Part shown: piece by piece, positions 40,122-46,321 of the stretch
How the letters are laid out: every line of letters starts with the position of its first letter
Position numbering within the stretch: position 1 is the stretch's first letter
Assembly: GCA_002439095.1 (NCBI GenBank)
Contig: DJOT01000017.1
Coordinates: 1-46,321 of the forward strand
DNA: 46,321 nt
Direction of reading: 5' to 3'
Source: Bacteroidales bacterium UBA6431
Lineage (GTDB): Bacteria > Bacteroidota > Bacteroidia > Bacteroidales > UBA932
Notes under the pieces: model-generated
Database searches by the model: none
What the model was told of the DNA's origin: nothing
Seen by the model: the letters and a program-made list of their open reading frames with translations, nothing else
Translations under genes and position numbers: made by a program

Positions 40122-42253
40122 GATATTTTACTGTAATCTTTGATTTCGTATCTGCCCTTTTTTAATTCCTTTACCAGCCGGGCGTTCAGCGGGCTTTCAA
40201 GTGTCGGGTCTGCTTCAAGCAGTTTCTCCGCATCGGACCGTGCTTCTGCGAGTATCGTGCCGTCTTTTGCCAGCGAGGCTATGGACAGGTTTATCGGAAG
40301 CCCGCTCTGCTGTGTGCCTTCAAGGTCTCCCGGGCCTCTCATCTTCATGTCCTGTTCGGCGATTTCGAACCCGTCCTCGGTCGAGCACATGAGTTCCAGT
40401 CTCTGCTGCGCCTCTTTTGATGTCTTGTTGTCCTTTACGAGTATGCAGTATGACTTCTCGGCACCGCGTCCCACCCTGCCGCGAAGCTGGTGGAGCTGGC
40501 TCAGACCGAAACGCTGCGCGCTCATGATGACCATCACTGATGCGTTAGGCACATCGACACCGACTTCTATCACCGTGGTGGACACCAGTATGTCCGCCCT
40601 GCCTGCGGCGAATGCATCCATGTTGAAGTTTTTCTCCTCGGCGCTCTGCTGTCCATGGACGATGGCGACCTTATAGTCCGGGAGCGGAAACGCGCGGACG
40701 ATATCCTCGTACCCGTTCTGGAGGTTCTGGAGATCGAGCTTCTCGCTTTCGAATATGAGCGGGTAGACGATGAAGGCCTGCCGCCCGGCCGCAATCTCCT
40801 CCTTTATGAACTTGTACATCGCTCCGAGCCTGTTTTGCCCTATGCAGATGGTCTGCACCGGTTTGCGGCCGGGCGGCAGCTCGTCTATGACCGAGACATC
40901 CAGATCGCCATACAGGGTCATGGCCAGAGTGCGTGGGATAGGGGTGGCTGTCATCACCAGTATGTGCGGCGAAGGGGTGTTCTTGGCCCAGAGTTTTGCT
41001 CTCTGGTCTACCCCGAAGCGGTGCTGCTCGTCAATCACTGCAAGTCCAAGGTTCTTGAATGTCACATTGTCTTCAAGCAGGGCGTGGGTGCCCACGATGA
41101 TGCCTATACTCCCGTCTTCAAGCCCGGTATGAATCTCCCTCCGCTCCTTCGTCGTGCTGTTGCCGGTGAGCATTGCCGATTTCACCCCGGTAGGGGCGAG
41201 ATACTTCGTTATGTTGGCGGCGTGCTGCTGCGCGAGGACTTCGGTCGGAGCCATTATGCAGGCCTGATAGCCGTTGTCCACAGCCAGCAGGCAGCTGAAG
41301 ACGGCTACAAGTGTCTTTCCTGAACCTACATCCCCCTGCAGGAGGCGGTTCATCTGCCGCCCGCCGGTGAGGTCTGCGCGAATCTCGCGTATCACTCTCT
41401 GCTGCGCTCCTGTCAGGCTGTATGGGAGGGATTTATAGCATGAATTGAAGCCATCGCCCACTTTTGGCATCATAAGCCCCACCGCCCCTTTGGAGCGGAC
41501 GTATTTCTGCTTGAGCAGTGACAGTTGCAGCAGAAACAACTCTTCGTACTTGAGCCGGCGTGTCGCGCGTTCCAGAGCCTCGCTGTCCTTTGGGAAGTGG
41601 ATGTTGTAGAGAGCGAATTTCAGCGATGCAAGGTTCTTGTTGCCCAGTATGTAGTCAGGGAGCGTCTCCTCTATCTCGGGGAGGCAGAGCGCGAGTGCCG
41701 CAGCCTGAAGACGGCACATCACCTTGCCTGTGACCCTTCCGTTCTTGAGTTTCTCCGTACTTGGGTATACTCCTGTCAGGGCTGACTGGGACGGGGCTCC
41801 GGCCTGCGGAGCGTCAACTTCCGGATGGACTATGTTGATCCTGTCACCGAAACTCTGGGGTTTGCCGAAAAAGACGAACTCGCTGCCCGGGACGAGCCTG
41901 CCCCAGTTCCATTTTATCCCCTTGAAGAACACCATCTCGATTCTGCCGCTCCCGTCTTCTACGATTACTGACAAGCGTCTGCAGGAGTTGAAATTAATCT
42001 GGCCTTCAGGCTGAATCACAGATGAACCCTGACCATACAGGGTTCTGGAGACCACCCGGGCCCGTATCTGGACGAAGGCCAAGTCCGGGCGTATATCGCA
42101 GATCCGCGTTATTCCACGCCTGTCGATGTAACGGAACGGATACAGGTGTATAAGATCCGAGAGAGTCTCGATGCCGAGCTCCCTTGAGAGCAGTTCGGCC
42201 CTTTTGGGGCCGACTCCGCTCAGATATTGTATGCTTGTATCCAGTTCTCTCAT
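40118..42253 (-). CDS. recG: ATP-dependent DNA helicase RecG
   Basis: RecG reverses stalled replication forks and branch-migrates junctions. The 711-aa protein has an N-terminal wedge/OB domain (about 60-150). Superfamily 2 motifs follow: Walker A GDVGSGKT, DEQHRFGVDQR (DEQH box), TATPIPRTLAM, STTVIEVGVDVPNA and QLRGRVGRG. The end has the TRG-like region. The start at 42253 (MRELDTSIQYLSGVGPKRA) gives the classic HhH-like beginning. A longer frame would run 135 bases back into the DUF2207 gene. One base separates it from that gene's stop. Confidence 0.95.
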   Translation of the reverse strand: MRELDTSIQYLSGVGPKRAELLSRELGIETLSDLIHLYPFRYIDRRGITRICDIRPDLAFVQIRARVVSRTLYGQGSSVIQPEGQINFNSCRRLSVIVEDGSGRIEMVFFKGIKWNWGRLVPGSEFVFFGKPQSFGDRINIVHPEVDAPQAGAPSQSALTGVYPSTEKLKNGRVTGKVMCRLQAAALALCLPEIEETLPDYILGNKNLASLKFALYNIHFPKDSEALERATRRLKYEELFLLQLSLLKQKYVRSKGAVGLMMPKVGDGFNSCYKSLPYSLTGAQQRVIREIRADLTGGRQMNRLLQGDVGSGKTLVAVFSCLLAVDNGYQACIMAPTEVLAQQHAANITKYLAPTGVKSAMLTGNSTTKERREIHTGLEDGSIGIIVGTHALLEDNVTFKNLGLAVIDEQHRFGVDQRAKLWAKNTPSPHILVMTATPIPRTLAMTLYGDLDVSVIDELPPGRKPVQTICIGQNRLGAMYKFIKEEIAAGRQAFIVYPLIFESEKLDLQNLQNGYEDIVRAFPLPDYKVAIVHGQQSAEEKNFNMDAFAAGRADILVSTTVIEVGVDVPNASVMVIMSAQRFGLSQLHQLRGRVGRGAEKSYCILVKDNKTSKEAQQRLELMCSTEDGFEIAEQDMKMRGPGDLEGTQQSGLPINLSIASLAKDGTILAEARSDAEKLLEADPTLESPLNARLVKELKKGRYEIKDYSKIS

Positions 42254-42254
42254 C

Positions 42255-43877
42255 TTATCTTGAACCTCCTCCGACGCCGCCCCCGCTGAATCCTCCGCCT
42301 CCACCGAATGAAGTGCCTCCGCCGAAACCGCCCGTCCTTGCCTCAGCATCCATGGAGGCATTTGTGATGGAGCGTGACAGGCTGTCATTGAGCCTCAGTA
42401 TCAGATAGAGAGTGGCGTAGTCAAATCCTCCGTCCTCCTGCTCGAGGAGTTGAGGGTTGATGTCCTTGAGTTGTTTTGCTACAGTCTCGGCTATGCCGTA
42501 CAAGGCGCCGAATGCCAGATATTCTTTCCAGAGGACGGCTTCCACGGCCTCCTTTTCTTGGATCAGGGTGAAGTCGAGGAGGAATTTCTTGAGTCCCAGT
42601 AATTTGCGCGCTTCGCCCTGACCCTTCTCCGTGTAGGCGGAACCCTGGATGAAGCCGTCGCGGACCAGAGACTTGCGTCCGCAGGAAGTGCTTGATTTTA
42701 TCCAGTTGTTTACTTCTGAACTGTGTCCCGATGACCACCTTGAGAACTCTTTGCTCTGGAGAATCCTGTCGGAACCGCTCGCTTTGAGCATCATGTTGTA
42801 CAGCCCTCTCATTGTCGTGTCGCTATCGTCCGGCGCTGTCCCGTTGAACGAGAGCTCCACCTTGTCGCCGTTCTTCGCCACTGTAAGATAGCCCTTGTAT
42901 ATCATCTTCAGTATGAGGGCTGAAGCCAGTCCGCTGCCACCGGACCGGTCCTCTCCAAGTTTCTGAAGAGTGTAGTATGATTCGTTTGTGTCGCCGCCGA
43001 AGGGGATTTCCCTGCTCCATGCGACATCTTTCGGTTTCATTCCGAGGATCTTCCGCTTGTTTGCAGCGCTTGCGACAAAAGCGATGATGGTCATTCCTAT
43101 ACCTGCGAGGATGACGAGCGCGAATCCGAACCATCCTCCTTCGTCGTCATCTTCAGCATAGTCAGAACCTTCCAGAGCCATGTCCAGCACATCTGAGAAG
43201 TTGCGGGCCTGACGGCTTGGAGAATTGAAAGTTCCTTTGTCAAAACGCAGCAGCACTATCACTGAACTGTTGCTCTTGAACCTTTCGCTGCTTTCGTAGA
43301 CAGCTTTGCCGCCTTCTATCCTCGCGTCTCCGATGAATCCGAAGCCCCAGAGTCTGGTGTCTGTGGAGTCAATCTGCGTGTCCTCGATCCCGATTTCCGC
43401 CTTTACGTGTTCCGGGCGTGAGGAGAGCCCGGGGGAGACAATCTGAAGATGCAGCATGTCATAGTCATTCAAGGACTTGACTGCATTGGTCATGGTGTAT
43501 GAGACGGTGAAGACATGGTCCCCGAGCTTTCCTATGCCCCAGCATAACTCCATCCCGTCGCCCTTGTGGACAATCCCGCAGCGGCCGGCCTTGTCTTCGA
43601 TGCTGCGGTCCACGTCCCACTCTCCCTCGTTGACGTAGCGCCGTCCGCTCTCATCGGTGACAGAAAAGTCCCGTATGTCGATGTCTCCGAGGTTCTTGCG
43701 TACAAGATACCATTCTGTCCCGTCGGCGGCGCAGACATCCCAGCGTTCCGTCACTGATGCCGACCCGTCTCTGTGCAGGGTCATGGATATGTCTATGTCG
43801 CGGATCTCCGGGCTGTATGCAGACAGGCTCGCGGCACCGATAAGCATCGCGGCAATAGAGAAAAAGAACCTGCGCAT
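42255..43877 (-). CDS. DUF2207 (YciQ-like) predicted membrane protein
   Basis: A 540-aa protein with a signal peptide (to about residue 20). An N-terminal extracytoplasmic DUF2207 beta domain (ISMTLHRDGSASVTERWDV) is followed by one membrane helix at about 248-270 (FALVILAGIGMTIIAFVASAA). A cytoplasmic part (about 275-500) has a winged-helix-like KMIYKGYLTVAKNG. A low-complexity Gly-rich tail closes the protein (GGFGGGTSFGGGGGFSGGG), as usual for this family. Function unknown. It lies 5 nt from lemA, a recurring partner, which suggests a joint envelope role. Confidence 0.86.
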   Translation of the reverse strand: MRRFFFSIAAMLIGAASLSAYSPEIRDIDISMTLHRDGSASVTERWDVCAADGTEWYLVRKNLGDIDIRDFSVTDESGRRYVNEGEWDVDRSIEDKAGRCGIVHKGDGMELCWGIGKLGDHVFTVSYTMTNAVKSLNDYDMLHLQIVSPGLSSRPEHVKAEIGIEDTQIDSTDTRLWGFGFIGDARIEGGKAVYESSERFKSNSSVIVLLRFDKGTFNSPSRQARNFSDVLDMALEGSDYAEDDDEGGWFGFALVILAGIGMTIIAFVASAANKRKILGMKPKDVAWSREIPFGGDTNESYYTLQKLGEDRSGGSGLASALILKMIYKGYLTVAKNGDKVELSFNGTAPDDSDTTMRGLYNMMLKASGSDRILQSKEFSRWSSGHSSEVNNWIKSSTSCGRKSLVRDGFIQGSAYTEKGQGEARKLLGLKKFLLDFTLIQEKEAVEAVLWKEYLAFGALYGIAETVAKQLKDINPQLLEQEDGGFDYATLYLILRLNDSLSRSITNASMDAEARTGGFGGGTSFGGGGGFSGGGVGGGSR

Positions 43878-43882
43878 GGGTG

Positions 43883-44431
43883 TCAGATATTGATTTTCGG
43901 CATTTCGGCTTTCTCGCCCGGATCCTTGAGGTAGTCCTTTACGGAGAAGTGCAGCATTCCGGCCACCACGGAATCGGGGAACTGGCGCACGAGCCTGTTG
44001 TACTTGGTCACGCTGTCGTTGTAGACCATGCGGCTGACGCGCACCTGGTTTTCGTAGGTGTTGACGCTCTCCATCGTCTTGGCGTATGTCTCGCTGGCCT
44101 TGAGTTCCGGGTACTGCTCGGCGACAAGGCGGATGCGGGATGCAGCTGCCGTGAGGAGTTCTTCCTGACCGGCTGCTTCAGCTGCCGAACTTGTGCCGAC
44201 GACCTCCCTGCGCTGTGCAATCACGTCCTTGAGGGTGTTGTACTCGTGCTCGTTGTAAGATTTGGTGAGCTGTACGAGCGATGTGATCGCGTCCCAGCGG
44301 CTCTGCTGCTGTACGCCGATCTGGCTCATGGAGTTCTGGCACAACTCGTCTTTGCTCACGAGATTTCTCTGGATGGAAATGAACCAAAGGACCAGAACGG
44401 CCACAATGGCGACAATGATGATTAAGGTCAT
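43883..44431 (-). CDS. lemA: LemA family protein
   Basis: A 182-aa protein with one N-terminal membrane helix (about 3-18), then a helical-bundle LemA domain: DELCQNSMSQIGVQQQSRWDAI, then EQYPELKASE, then YNDSVTKYNRLVRQFPDSVVA near the end (the family's YN-x2-V-x2-YN pattern). LemA proteins have a short external N-terminus in Gram-negatives and an unknown function. First gene of the operon with DUF2207, recG and onward. No strong promoter stands out; TATATTTA around 44447 is the nearest -7-like match. Confidence 0.92.
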   Translation of the reverse strand: MTLIIIVAIVAVLVLWFISIQRNLVSKDELCQNSMSQIGVQQQSRWDAITSLVQLTKSYNEHEYNTLKDVIAQRREVVGTSSAAEAAGQEELLTAAASRIRLVAEQYPELKASETYAKTMESVNTYENQVRVSRMVYNDSVTKYNRLVRQFPDSVVAGMLHFSVKDYLKDPGEKAEMPKINI

Positions 44432-44471
44432 AAGTTGTTCATTTATTTCCGGTAAATATAGGTAATTTTCT

Positions 44472-44498
44472 CCAAAACGGAAAGGGACGGGACCCTTT
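44472..44498 (-). terminator. possible terminator of pckA
   Basis: AAAGGG (44481-44486) pairs with CCCTTT (44493-44498), a 6-bp stem with a 6-nt loop. It is followed on the minus strand by CCGTTTTGG, a short T-run. A second hairpin (AGTCTTC-ACT-GAAGACT) lies at 44526-44542 over the pckA stop. Together they should separate pckA from lemA, though the stems are short. Confidence 0.45.
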
Positions 44499-44540
44499 GG
44501 AAGGATTCCGCCCCTTATATGGTGCAGTCTTCAGTGAAGA

Positions 44541-46145
<1,605 letters not shown>

Positions 46146-46201
46146 AATATGTTTTGGTATTTGGAGTATTAACTTGTTTCTTACACTGCAAATTTCGCGC
46201 G

Positions 46202-46233
46202 CAAATATACGTTTTTTTCATTATTTCTCCAAT
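46202..46233 (-). promoter_or_regulatory. predicted promoter of pckA
   Basis: Minus strand: ATTG (46230-46233), 20-nt spacer, TATATTTG (46202-46209). The -7 end is 56 nt before the ATG, so the leader is the longest of the well-formed promoters here and might carry regulation. Confidence 0.58.
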
Positions 46234-46321
46234 GTTACTCCCATAAGTCCGATGACCACGTCGTTGGACAATGTACGGAGCGTCAGGCTTTCGAGGGTGC
46301 CGGAAGTTTGACACCTGATTT
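46221..46321 (-). CDS. possible 3' end of an unknown gene, cut by the window edge
   Basis: A minus-strand frame entering from the right edge stays open for 32 codons and ends SNDVVIGLMGVTLEK then TAA at 46221-46223. Codon choice is ordinary for the window. No family is recognised, and the run is too short to be sure. If real, it ends within the pckA promoter. Confidence 0.35.
   Translation of the reverse strand, partial: IRCQTSGTLESLTLRTLSNDVVIGLMGVTLEK

Overview
The window reads as a Bacteroidota chromosome, most likely order Bacteroidales. Three things point there: many promoter -7 elements of the form TAnnTTTG lie upstream of genes, Shine-Dalgarno sites are not obvious, and the gene content fits (Na+-translocating NQR, ATP-type PEP carboxykinase, a DPP5-like S9 peptidase, a FimB/Mfa2-like lipoprotein, and an SLBB-rich polysaccharide exporter). 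The genus cannot be fixed from the sequence alone. Most of the window is GC-rich and tightly packed. The stretch from about 12.6 to 17.7 kb is visibly more AT-rich in its genes, loosely packed and repeat-laden, and is the accessory part.

Layout. 1-268: gene-free, with two copies of a hairpin repeat. 269-1153: fabD (-). 1217-5352: tRNA-Arg(CCG), then pheA-aroC-tyrA-DAHP synthase (+), a compact aromatic amino acid operon. 5349-8167: an acyl-CoA/ACP synthetase and an aminotransferase (-). 8301-9155: a DUF3737 beta-helix protein (+). 9159-9824: a YiiX-like lipoprotein (-). 9869-12546: rmuC, a WYL regulator, an unannotated 30-codon ORF and queD (+). 12547-17744: an accessory island with a DUF3800 protein, an AlbA_2/ATPase-fold protein and a predicted reader-plus-nuclease fusion of the HrgA type. 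It also holds IS21-like end remnants, a decayed queD 3' end and two hairpin repeat families. 17745-17818: tRNA-Asp(GTC) (-). 18013-27126: polysaccharide export protein, Wzz, uvrA and three sugar-transfer genes (+), chained by short overlaps. 26996-28051: Mfa2/FimB-like lipoprotein (-), whose tail runs antisense through the last gene of that chain. 28219-33969: nqrABCDEF (-), closed by a strong terminator. 34042-36414: UvrD/PcrA helicase (+). 36411-44431: lemA, DUF2207, recG, S9 peptidase, NIF3-like and acyl-ACP thioesterase (-), one operon with 1-5 nt gaps or ATGA overlaps. 44541-46145: pckA (-). 46221-46321: perhaps the 3' end of another minus-strand gene.

How the genes work together. The aroma operon makes DAHP, then chorismate (AroC), then prephenate (the only chorismate mutase seen is the PheA N-terminus), which splits to phenylpyruvate (PheA) and 4-hydroxyphenylpyruvate (TyrA). 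NQR couples NADH oxidation to sodium export, and PckA sits at the PEP/oxaloacetate node. The export gene block likely assembles a surface polysaccharide.

The best candidate for a new system is the island at 12.7-17.3 kb. A 37-bp sequence is repeated exactly on both sides of it. Its 394-aa protein joins a region resembling the N-terminus of Mrr-type restriction proteins to an HrgA-like domain carrying a PD...ExK pattern, next to an AlbA_2/ATPase-fold gene and a DUF3800 gene. Family names come from recognising sequence motifs by eye; no database search was run.
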